A DNA stretch of 64,000 nt from Micromonospora terminaliae (GTDB taxonomy: Bacteria; Actinomycetota; Actinomycetes; Mycobacteriales; Micromonosporaceae). The notes under the pieces were generated by a model, which was not told where the DNA came from, made no database searches, and was given only the letters and a program-made list of their open reading frames with translations. Each line of letters starts with the position of its first letter. Position 1 is the stretch's first letter. Position numbers and translations under genes: made by a program. Below are positions 37,108-44,682 of the stretch, in pieces. The DNA lies in contig NZ_CP045309.1 in assembly GCF_009671205.1 (NCBI RefSeq), positions 4,154,001-4,218,000 on the forward strand, written 5' to 3'.

Positions 37108-40100
37108 TCACGGCCGGGTACGCCGCCGGGCGCCGCCACGCCGGGAACGCCGGCGGGCCGTGCCGTTCTCGGCGCCCTCCTCGTCCCCGTCCCCGATGGC
37201 GTCCGGGTCGTCCGCGGCGGCCAGCCGGGCCGAGTCGCCCTGCTGGCTGTCCGCCACCGCCGGGGCGGCCGCCGTGTCCGCCTCGTACCGGGACAGGTCG
37301 TAGCCCTGGGTGTCGAAGTAGTCGTCGGTGCTGTCGACCACCTCGGCGACGGCCTTCTCCGGCGCGGCCGGGGTGGGCTGCTCCGCGGCCTCCGCGGCGG
37401 GCTTCTCGGCGGCGCCCTTGCGGCCCCGGCGCCGGCCCTTCTCCTCGGTGGCGGGGCTGGTGACGGCCGAGGCCACGGCCTTGACCTTCTCCCCCGCGCC
37501 GCCGCGCGGCTTCTCCGGCACCGGCTCGGTGTGGATGATGACGCCCCGGCCCTTGCAGCACTCGCAGGTCTCGCTGAACGCCTCCAGCAGGCCCGCGCCG
37601 ATCCGCTTGCGCGTCATCTGCACCAGGCCGAGCGAGGTGATCTCGGTGACCTGGTGCTTGGTGCGGTCCCGGCCGAGGCATTCGGTGAGGCGGCGCAGCA
37701 CCAGCTCCCGGTTCGACTCCAGCACCATGTCGATGAAGTCGATCACCACGATGCCGCCGAGGTCGCGCAGCCGGAGCTGGCGCACGATCTCCTCGGCCGC
37801 CTCCAGGTTGTTCCGGGTGACCGTCTCCTCCAGGTTGCCCCCGGAGCCCGTGTACTTGCCGGTGTTGACGTCGATGACGGTCATCGCCTCGGTCCGGTCG
37901 ATCACCAGCGAGCCGCCGGAGGGCAGGAAGACCTTCCGGTCCAGGCCCTTGAGGATCTGCTCGTCGATCCGGTACTCGGCGAAGACGTCGGTGGTGCCGG
38001 CGTGCCGGCGCAGCCGGGCCACCAGGTCCGGCGAGACGTGCGACAGGTAGGACTCGACCAGGTCGTACGCCGGCTCGCCCTCGATGACCAGCTCGCGGAA
38101 GTCCTCGTTGAACAGGTCCCGGACCACCCGGATCACCAGGTCGGGCTCCTCGTAGAGCAGCACCGGGGCGCCGCCCTCGGCCGCCTTGGCCTGGATCTCC
38201 TCCCACTGCGCCTGGAGCCGCTTGACGTCCCGGGCCAGCTCGTCCTCGCTGGCGCCCTCGGCGGCCGTCCGGACGATCACGCCGGCGCCGTCCGGCACCA
38301 GCTTCTTGAGGATGTCCCGCAGCCGCTTGCGCTCGGTGTCCGGCAGCTTGCGGCTGATGCCGGAGGCGTTGCCGTTCGGCACGTACACCAGGTGCCGGCC
38401 GGACAGCGCGATGTGGCTGGTCAACCGGGCGCCCTTGTGCCCGATCGGGTCCTTGGTGACCTGCACCAGCACCGAGTCGCCGGACCGGAGCGCCTGCTCG
38501 ATCGAGCGGGCCCGGCCCTCCAGGCCGGTGGTGTCCCAGTTGACCTCACCGGCGTAGAGCACCGCGTTGCGGCCGCGCCCGATGTCGACGAAGGCCGCCT
38601 CCATGCTGGGCAGCACGTTCTGGACCTTGCCCAGGTAGACGTTGCCGGCCATGGTGCCGGACGAGTTGCGGGTCACGTAGTGCTCGACCAGCACGCCGTC
38701 CTCGAGGACCGCGATCTGGGTGCGGTCGCCCCGCTGCCGGACGGCCATCACCCGGTCGACCGCCTCCCGGCGGGCCAGGAACTCCGACTCGCTGAGGATC
38801 GGCGGGCGGGTACGCCGCTGCTCGCGACCGTCCCGGCGGCGCTGCCGCTTGGCCTCCAGCCGGGTCGAGCCCGAGACACCCTGCACCTCGTCGACGGCCC
38901 GGCGCGGCTCGCGGATCTTGACGACGGTGGGGACGCCGTCCTCGGCGGCGGTCTCCGCCTCGCCCGCGCCCCGGCGGCGGCGACGACGGCGGCGACGGGT
39001 CATCCCCTCGCCCTCGCCCTCGGCCTCCTCCTCGTCCTCGCTCTCCTCGGCCTCGGCCTCGGCGGACTCGGCCCGGACGGCCTCCTCGGCCTCCTCCTCC
39101 TCGGCCTCCTCGACGCCCCGGCCACGGCCCCGGCCCCGGCGGCCCCGACGACGGCGGCGGCGAATGGCCGCCTCGTCCTCGTCCTCCTCCGCCTCGGCGA
39201 CCTCGTCGGTCTCGGCGGTGGGCTCCTCCTCGGCCTCGACCTCGACCGGCTCGGGCTCGCGGCGGCCGCGCCGGCGGCGCCGGCCGGTCTCCGCCGGCTC
39301 CTCGACCGGCTCCTCAGCGACCGGGTAGGTGACCCGGACGACCGGGGCCTCCTCGGGCTGCGGGGGCATGAACAGGACGGTGGGCGCGGAGAGTGCCGCG
39401 CGGCGCCGGCGGCCGGTCGGCGCGGGCTCCTCGGCCGGCTCCTCGACCGGACCCGGCACCGCGGCGCCCGGCGACACCTCACCGGTCCGGTCCTCCGGCC
39501 CCCCGGCCCGGGCCAGGACCGACTCGTCGGCGCGCCGATCGTCGGGGGTCGGCTCCTCCTCGGCGTCCTCACCGACCGCGTCCTCGTCCTCACCCTCGGC
39601 GGTCGCCGGGGGCTCCGAAGCGGCGGGCGCGGCGGGCGGCTCGGTGTCGGCCTGCGGCTCGGCGATCGCGTGCGGCTCGGCGGCCTCGGCGGGCGCCTCC
39701 TCCGCGGCGGCCTCCACCGGCGGCGGGGTGCTCTTGCGGCGGCGGGTGCGGGTCACCTTGACCGGCGGCACCACCTCGTCCGAGGCGGCCTCCACCCCGG
39801 CCGCGGCCACCGGCTCCTCGACCGCCTTGGCAGGGGTCGCCTTGCGCCGCCGCCGGGTCTTCGGCGCGGCCTCCAACTCCCCGGCGATCGGGGCGAACAC
39901 CTCGGCCTGCGGCGACTCGCCGCTGCCGGTGACCGCGGTCGGCGCCTCGGCCGGCGCGTCGGTCTGCTCCGGCTGGTTCAGCGGGGCGGCCTTGCGGCGG
40001 CTGGCCCGCTTGCGGGCCGGCGGCTTGACCTCGGCGGTGCTGTCGGTGCTGCTGGCGGCGGTTGCCTCGGCCGGCTCCGCGCCGGTCCGTTCGCCGCCCT

Positions 40101-40119
40101 CGGGCTCGTTCTCGAGCAT
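37108..40119 (-). CDS. rne: Ribonuclease E/G
   Basis: 1003-aa endoribonuclease of the RNA degradosome. The first ~450 residues are disordered, rich in Glu/Ala and Arg patches ([16 protein letters not shown] and RRRRRRRRRG), probable RNA- or partner-binding parts. The catalytic half has the S1 domain, the metal-binding VIDVNTGKYTG and GGIVVIDFIDM (two Asp), and the zinc-link CECCKGRG. A Lys-rich tail closes it. The non-catalytic arm is N-terminal, as in other actinobacteria, whereas in E. coli it is C-terminal. ATG 40119 after GGAG. Confidence 0.97.
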   Translation of the reverse strand: MLENEPEGGERTGAEPAEATAASSTDSTAEVKPPARKRASRRKAAPLNQPEQTDAPAEAPTAVTGSGESPQAEVFAPIAGELEAAPKTRRRRKATPAKAVEEPVAAAGVEAASDEVVPPVKVTRTRRRKSTPPPVEAAAEEAPAEAAEPHAIAEPQADTEPPAAPAASEPPATAEGEDEDAVGEDAEEEPTPDDRRADESVLARAGGPEDRTGEVSPGAAVPGPVEEPAEEPAPTGRRRRAALSAPTVLFMPPQPEEAPVVRVTYPVAEEPVEEPAETGRRRRRGRREPEPVEVEAEEEPTAETDEVAEAEEDEDEAAIRRRRRRGRRGRGRGRGVEEAEEEEAEEAVRAESAEAEAEESEDEEEAEGEGEGMTRRRRRRRRRGAGEAETAAEDGVPTVVKIREPRRAVDEVQGVSGSTRLEAKRQRRRDGREQRRTRPPILSESEFLARREAVDRVMAVRQRGDRTQIAVLEDGVLVEHYVTRNSSGTMAGNVYLGKVQNVLPSMEAAFVDIGRGRNAVLYAGEVNWDTTGLEGRARSIEQALRSGDSVLVQVTKDPIGHKGARLTSHIALSGRHLVYVPNGNASGISRKLPDTERKRLRDILKKLVPDGAGVIVRTAAEGASEDELARDVKRLQAQWEEIQAKAAEGGAPVLLYEEPDLVIRVVRDLFNEDFRELVIEGEPAYDLVESYLSHVSPDLVARLRRHAGTTDVFAEYRIDEQILKGLDRKVFLPSGGSLVIDRTEAMTVIDVNTGKYTGSGGNLEETVTRNNLEAAEEIVRQLRLRDLGGIVVIDFIDMVLESNRELVLRRLTECLGRDRTKHQVTEITSLGLVQMTRKRIGAGLLEAFSETCECCKGRGVIIHTEPVPEKPRGGAGEKVKAVASAVTSPATEEKGRRRGRKGAAEKPAAEAAEQPTPAAPEKAVAEVVDSTDDYFDTQGYDLSRYEADTAAAPAVADSQQGDSARLAAADDPDAIGDGDEEGAENGTARRRSRRGGARRRTRP

Positions 40120-40250
40120 GGACGTTCTCCAGTTCTGGCTGCCCCGGGCGCGGGTGAGCGCTGCCACGCAGGGTCGCCGCAAAAGGTGTTTCCGCCGGGC
40201 GCGCAGGTGCGCGACCGCCGAAGTCTGCCTGCCAGAACGCTGACCGTCGG

Positions 40251-41084
40251 TCAGCGCTCTCCGATGGCTGCCCCGTCGCGATCCGCGTCCAACGGATCGA
40301 CGATCTCGCCCTGCGCGGTCAGCGTGCCCTGTGCCAGCCGGATCACCCTCGGGGAGACCGGCGGCTCCAGGTCGGCCACCACGCGGAGGCCGGAAAGGAC
40401 GTCATCGGGTCGTACGGAGGGGGTGACCTGCCGCACGACCAGTTCGAGTATCGCACACGGTACGGCCGTCGCCCCGGAAGGCGTCTCGGACGGCGGCAGC
40501 GCATCGATCGACATGACGGCGGCGCGGGCGTCGAAGGTGCGCCGCCCCTGCTTGGTCATCCGCTCGACCTGGATCTCCCCGGCGGCGGTGAACGCGCTCA
40601 CGGCCCGCTCCAGCACGGCCGGGTCGACCTCGGGCAGCTCGATCCGCCACCGGGAGGCCTCGATCCGGTCGGCCAGGCTGCCGCCGGTGGCCTCCACGGC
40701 GTCCAGCACGTCCAGCCCGGGCGACAGGGCGGCGTCCAGGGCTGCCCGCAGCTGCGCCGGGTCGACCGGCTCGCGCAGGCCGATCTCCAGGTACTCCGCC
40801 TCGCTGGCCACACCGGTCGGCGCGGCGGAGGCGTACGAGATCTTCGGGTGCGGGGTGAAACCCTGGGAGAAGGCGATCGGTACGCCGGCCCGGCGCAGCG
40901 CGCGCTCGAAGGCCCGGGCGAAGTCCCGGTGCGAGGTGAACCGCAGCGGTCCACGCTTGGCGTACCGGATCCGGACCCGCTGGACGACCGGCGCCTGGCC
41001 GCCCTCGGGTTGAGGCTTTCTGGCGATCGTGAGCTCCTCGGCTGTGCCTGCGTGTCGGTTCCATCCTGGCGCAGCGGCCGCCAC
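40251..41084 (-). CDS. TIGR03936-family (DUF2344) radical-SAM-associated protein
   Basis: About 277-aa protein with RVRIRYAKRGPLRFTSHRDFARAFERALRRA and FSQGFTPHPKISYASAAPTGVASEAEY, the TIGR03936/DUF2344 signature. It normally sits directly beside, or fused to, a TIGR03960 radical SAM protein; here that partner is at 44683, beyond a three-gene insertion. The start is unclear. GTG 41084 has no ribosome site, while a perfect GAGGAG (41034-41039) stands 6 nt before an ATC codon at 41027, where family members begin (ARKPQPEGG). RNA-modification or cobalamin-linked roles are suggested for the pair but not proven. Confidence 0.9.
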   Translation of the reverse strand: MAAAAPGWNRHAGTAEELTIARKPQPEGGQAPVVQRVRIRYAKRGPLRFTSHRDFARAFERALRRAGVPIAFSQGFTPHPKISYASAAPTGVASEAEYLEIGLREPVDPAQLRAALDAALSPGLDVLDAVEATGGSLADRIEASRWRIELPEVDPAVLERAVSAFTAAGEIQVERMTKQGRRTFDARAAVMSIDALPPSETPSGATAVPCAILELVVRQVTPSVRPDDVLSGLRVVADLEPPVSPRVIRLAQGTLTAQGEIVDPLDADRDGAAIGER

Positions 41085-41169
41085 GGCCCGCAGCCGGGGC
41101 GGCGGAAGCGGCCGGACGAACCGGTGGGAACCGGTCAGCGAGGAATTCCCGCCCCGGCGCGGAGACGAC

Positions 41170-41210
41170 GGTGGCCGGCCGGCGACACCCAGGTCGCCCG
41201 GCCGGCCACC
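41170..41210 (-). terminator. Terminator of the type VII secretion operon
   Basis: Perfect 13-bp stem GGTGGCCGGCCGG/CCGGCCGGCCACC, 5 bp past the mycosin stop. Confidence 0.8.
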
Positions 41211-41215
41211 ACCCG

Positions 41216-42574
41216 TCAGGTCCGGTTCCCGCCCGGCGGCGGGTACGTCCCCGGCGGCGGCGGGACGTGGCCGGGCGGCGGGGCGTAGGGGTTGGGACCC
41301 GGCGGGACCGGGCCACCGGGCGGTGCGTGGTACCCGGCCGGCACGGGTGGGTAGCCGCCCCCGGGGCCCTGGTCGAGCAGGTCGTCCGGGACCGCGGCGG
41401 CCCGGGCCGCCTCCCGGCGGTAGCGGCGCCGGTTCCAGATCAGGAAGACCACCAGCGCCACCAGCACCAGCAGCACCACGGCGATGCCGATGCCGATGAC
41501 CATGACCTGCTGGTCGCTGGGGCCGCCCCGGTCGCCGTACTTCGTCACGTCGAAGTCGTCGTCCTCGGCCGCCTGCGGCGGGGCCGGGCTGGCCGCGGCC
41601 GGTTCCAGCAGCGGGTTCGCCGAGACCGCCGGCACCCGGGCGGTCAGCGCCGCCACCGGGTCGATCCGGCCGAAGCCGAACTGCGGGTCGCGGCCGGGCG
41701 GGCCGGCGTCCCGGGCGGTGCGGATGATCCGGTTGATCACGTCGGGCGCGGAGAGGTCCGGGTATTTCGACCGGATCAGCGCCGCGACGCCGGAGACGAT
41801 CGCGGTGGCGTCGGAGGTGCCGTCACCCCAGCCGTAGCCGTGGTCCCGGCCGGCGTTGTAGATGCTGTCGCCGGGAGCGGCCACCACGGCCTCGGGCCCC
41901 TGGGCCGAGCCGGACCAGAACCGCCCGCCCCGGGTGGTGCCCGTCACCGCGATCACCCCCGGGACGTTGGCCGGGCTGGTCACGTCGACCTCGCCCTTGG
42001 CGGTGTTGCCCGCCGCGGCCACCAGCACCACGTCCCGGTCCAGGGCGTACCTGATCGCGGACTCCTCGTCGTCGGAGGCCACGCCCACACCGCCGTAGGA
42101 CAGGTTGATCACCTTGGCGCCGCCGTCGACGGCCATCCGGATGCCCTGGGCCGAGGCCGCATCACTGATCTGACCCTTGCCCGGCTTCGTCTTGATCGGC
42201 AGGATCCGCGCGCCGGGCGCGATGCCGGTCACCCCGTCCGAGCCGGCGTTCTTCGACGCGATGATGCCGGCCATGTGGGTGCCGTGGCCCTCCACGTCGG
42301 AGCGTCCGTCGCCGGGGGCGCCGTAGCTGCGGCCGCCGGGGAGCACCTGGCCGGCCAGCTCCGGGTGGGTGGCGTCGACGCCGCTGTCCACCACGGCGAC
42401 GGTCACCCCGCGCCCGGTGGACAGCTTGTGCGCCTGATCGATCCGCAGCTCGTCCAGGTACCACTGCTCGGCCCGTCGCGGCGCGGCGGCCGCCGGTTGG
42501 GCGACCCCCAGCACCATGAGCCCGGCCACCAGGCCGGCCGCGACCGGCCGGAGCTTGCCCACGTGCAACCTCAT
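41216..42574 (-). CDS. Type VII secretion-associated serine protease (mycosin, S8 family)
   Basis: 452-aa subtilisin-like protease. Signal peptide (VAAGLVAGLMVLGVAQPAAAA), then the triad: Asp in VAVVDSGVDATHPEL, His in EGHGTHMAGI, Ser in GTSDATAIVSG (usual GTSMATP changed). The C-terminal membrane helix (VMVIGIGIAVVLLVLVALVV) and a Pro/Gly-rich cytosolic tail follow, as in MycP. It would sit on the outer face of the membrane beside an ESX-type secretion channel. Third gene of the operon, 10 bp after the PPE-like gene. Confidence 0.93.
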   Translation of the reverse strand: MRLHVGKLRPVAAGLVAGLMVLGVAQPAAAAPRRAEQWYLDELRIDQAHKLSTGRGVTVAVVDSGVDATHPELAGQVLPGGRSYGAPGDGRSDVEGHGTHMAGIIASKNAGSDGVTGIAPGARILPIKTKPGKGQISDAASAQGIRMAVDGGAKVINLSYGGVGVASDDEESAIRYALDRDVVLVAAAGNTAKGEVDVTSPANVPGVIAVTGTTRGGRFWSGSAQGPEAVVAAPGDSIYNAGRDHGYGWGDGTSDATAIVSGVAALIRSKYPDLSAPDVINRIIRTARDAGPPGRDPQFGFGRIDPVAALTARVPAVSANPLLEPAAASPAPPQAAEDDDFDVTKYGDRGGPSDQQVMVIGIGIAVVLLVLVALVVFLIWNRRRYRREAARAAAVPDDLLDQGPGGGYPPVPAGYHAPPGGPVPPGPNPYAPPPGHVPPPPGTYPPPGGNRT

Positions 42575-42584
42575 CCGTCCGTCC

Positions 42585-44048
42585 TCAGCGCAGGATGCCC
42601 GGGGACGCGGCGTCACCGCTGCCCCACGGATCGTCGTCCTCAGTCAACCACGACGAGTGCTCGCTCCCGGCGCCACCGTGCCCGGCGCCACCGTGCCCGC
42701 CCATCATGCCGCCGCCCATCATGCCGGCGCCGCCGCGCAGGCCGCCCGCACCCGCACCCGCGCCAGCCGCGTTGCGCAACGCGCTGGCCGCACTGGTCAT
42801 CGGGGGCACCTTGCCGTTGCCGCCGCCGACCATGCCGGGGATGCCGCCCATGCCGATCCCGCCGGCCGCGCCGAGACCGCCGCCACCGATGCCGCCGGCG
42901 GAGCCGAGACCCGCACCGCCGCCACCCGCACCGCCGAGCCCCGCCGAGCCGACGCCGCCACCGAGACCGCCGGTGCCGCCGTAGCCACCACCGATGCCGC
43001 TCGGCCCGCCGGCGCCGGCGAGGCCGCTGCCGTACTCGTGGTCGCCGGTCCCGACGCCCGGGTAGCCGGCGCCGGTCGACGGCGGGGTGTAGGTGCCGGC
43101 GCCACCGCCGCTGCCGCCGCCGAAGTCGGGGCCACCGGTGGTGGGCGGAGGCGTCAGCGATCCGCCGCCGCCGGAGAAGGAGCCCCCGCCGCCGCCGATG
43201 CCGCTGCTGCCGAGGCCCGGCGCGCCGCCACCGAAGCCGCCGCCCGCGCCCCCGGCGCCGACGCCGCCGCCACCGCCGCCCGGCAGGCCGGACGGCGGCT
43301 TGCGGTCGTCGGGACGGTAGTCGTCGGAGCCGGTCTGCGGGGTTGGCACGACCAGTTTGGGACGCTCGGTCTCCACCGCGGCGGGCAGCGGCGACATCGC
43401 CGAGTTGGCCGCCTGCTGGTTGTCGCGGTACCAGTTGTCCAGGTGCGACTTGGTGTCCCACCAGCCGCCGCGCTTGTTGTCGTCGGCGTTGCCGTCGACC
43501 TTCATCGTCGCCTCGAGGTCGTCGGCCTTGTCGCGGAACGCGCCGTCGGCGTACGAGGCGGGGTTGCTCTGGTAGTCCTTGCGCAGGGCGGCCAGGAAGC
43601 CCGAGGCGCTCTCGCCGTCGCGCGCGTCGTCGAGCTCGGTGCCGTTGGGCAGGCTCCACTCGTTCCAGCCGAAGTCGTCCATGAGCGGGATCGGGATGCT
43701 CGCCACCGACTTGCGGATGTCACCCTCGATCCGCGACAGCGCCCCGCTGACGTTGCTGGCGTGGGTGATGAGCTCCTCGATCTCCTTGCCGATGTCGCCG
43801 AGGTGCTCGCGGTACGCGTCGCCGCCGCTGCCCTTCCACCCGCTGAGCAGGCCGGGCAGGCCGCCGCTGTGCGGGCGCTCCTGGCCGGGCGCGATCGGGC
43901 CGACGAAGGACCGCCCGACGAGCGCGTCGCGCAGGTAGCCCAGGCCGGTGGAGAGGTTGCTCCACCCGACCCCGACCGAGCCGACCGTCTCCGGGTCCGC
44001 CGACAGCGTCACCTCGCGGACGCACCGCTCCCAGGTTCCTCCAGCCAT
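42585..44048 (-). CDS. PPE/WXG100-like secreted substrate with long Gly-rich tail
   Basis: 487-aa protein. The N-terminal ~200 residues look like a WXG100/PPE-type helical hairpin: WSNLSTGLGYLRDALVG, turn GWKGSGGDAYREHLG (W-x-G at about 71-73), and a second helix EIEELITHASNVSGAL. Residues about 250-450 are extremely Gly-rich, similar to PGRS-type tails. The C-terminus WLTEDDDPWG recurs in actinobacterial ESX substrates. It probably pairs with the 146-aa product immediately upstream and is exported as a dimer (inference). Codon use is skewed by the Gly repeats. Confidence 0.85.
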   Translation of the reverse strand: MAGGTWERCVREVTLSADPETVGSVGVGWSNLSTGLGYLRDALVGRSFVGPIAPGQERPHSGGLPGLLSGWKGSGGDAYREHLGDIGKEIEELITHASNVSGALSRIEGDIRKSVASIPIPLMDDFGWNEWSLPNGTELDDARDGESASGFLAALRKDYQSNPASYADGAFRDKADDLEATMKVDGNADDNKRGGWWDTKSHLDNWYRDNQQAANSAMSPLPAAVETERPKLVVPTPQTGSDDYRPDDRKPPSGLPGGGGGGVGAGGAGGGFGGGAPGLGSSGIGGGGGSFSGGGGSLTPPPTTGGPDFGGGSGGGAGTYTPPSTGAGYPGVGTGDHEYGSGLAGAGGPSGIGGGYGGTGGLGGGVGSAGLGGAGGGGAGLGSAGGIGGGGLGAAGGIGMGGIPGMVGGGNGKVPPMTSAASALRNAAGAGAGAGGLRGGAGMMGGGMMGGHGGAGHGGAGSEHSSWLTEDDDPWGSGDAASPGILR

Positions 44049-44061
44049 GACCTTCTCCCCC

Positions 44062-44502
44062 TCAGGCCGTGTACGGGTAGGTGGGCTGCTCGCCCGTCGC
44101 CGGCGGCGGGGCGGCGGACTCCAGCATCCGCTCGATCTCCTTGCCGTTGGCGGCGTTGCGGGCCTCGGTGTCGCGGAACGCCTTGGCGATGTCCTCGGTG
44201 CCCTGCTTCAGGGTGGCGAGCTTGGTGGAGAGCGCCTTGAGGTGGGCCTCCATGTTCGCCGTCGACTTCGTGAGCGCCTGCCACTGCATGCGAGCGTCCT
44301 CGTACGCGCCGAACGGCGTGCCGTTGGGCACCGTCTGCGCGTTGTTGCTGTCGCCCTTCATCCGCTCCTTGATGCGTTCCATCTCGTAGCTGATGGTGTC
44401 GTCGACGTACTGCTTGAGGCGCTCGACGTAGTCCGCCGCGGCGTCCAGGTCCTCGACGCTGACGTGCAGATCGCCGGTGTCCGGCGGCCTGATGTCACCC
44501 AT
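44062..44502 (-). CDS. WXG100/ESX-type small helical protein
   Basis: 146-aa protein, first gene of the operon. It is largely two long helices (VSVEDLDAAADYVERLKQYVD and ALTKSTANMEAHLKALSTKL) like EsxA/PE-type partners. There is no clear W-x-G, but a W in MQWQAL precedes the second helix. The C-terminus is disordered (SAAPPPATGEQPTYPYTA). ATG 44502 follows GGAGGGCAGCAGC. It overlaps nothing; 13 bp separate it from the PPE-like gene. A partner role for that substrate is inferred. Confidence 0.8.
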   Translation of the reverse strand: MGDIRPPDTGDLHVSVEDLDAAADYVERLKQYVDDTISYEMERIKERMKGDSNNAQTVPNGTPFGAYEDARMQWQALTKSTANMEAHLKALSTKLATLKQGTEDIAKAFRDTEARNAANGKEIERMLESAAPPPATGEQPTYPYTA

Positions 44503-44630
44503 GCTGCTGCCCTCCCCGCTGCCGGCGCACGGCCGGTCCAATACGGACGCAGCGTATCGAGAGACCGCCAGTCGGGGCACCCCCACCCCGTGTGACGGGA
44601 CATCGACGGACGCGAAGTCCCGGAATGTGA

Positions 44631-44666
44631 CGGAGCGCGGAACCCCCGTGGGGATTCCGCGCTCCG
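44631..44666 (-). terminator. Terminator of the TIGR03960 gene
   Basis: 12-bp stem CGGAGCGCGGAA/TTCCGCGCTCCG with inner CCCC/GGGG pairs, 16 bp past the stop. It isolates the gene from the type VII operon downstream. Confidence 0.8.
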
Positions 44667-44682
44667 ATGTGGTTCGGCGGTG

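Noticed and set aside
37093..41013. Plus-strand open frame of over 1300 codons antisense to rne
   Set aside because: Leu/Gly/Arg-rich shadow translation; the minus strand carries clear RNase E and TIGR03936 motifs.
42640..43659. Arg-rich minus frame inside the PPE-like gene
   Set aside because: Frame-shifted reading of Gly-rich codons; no start signal.
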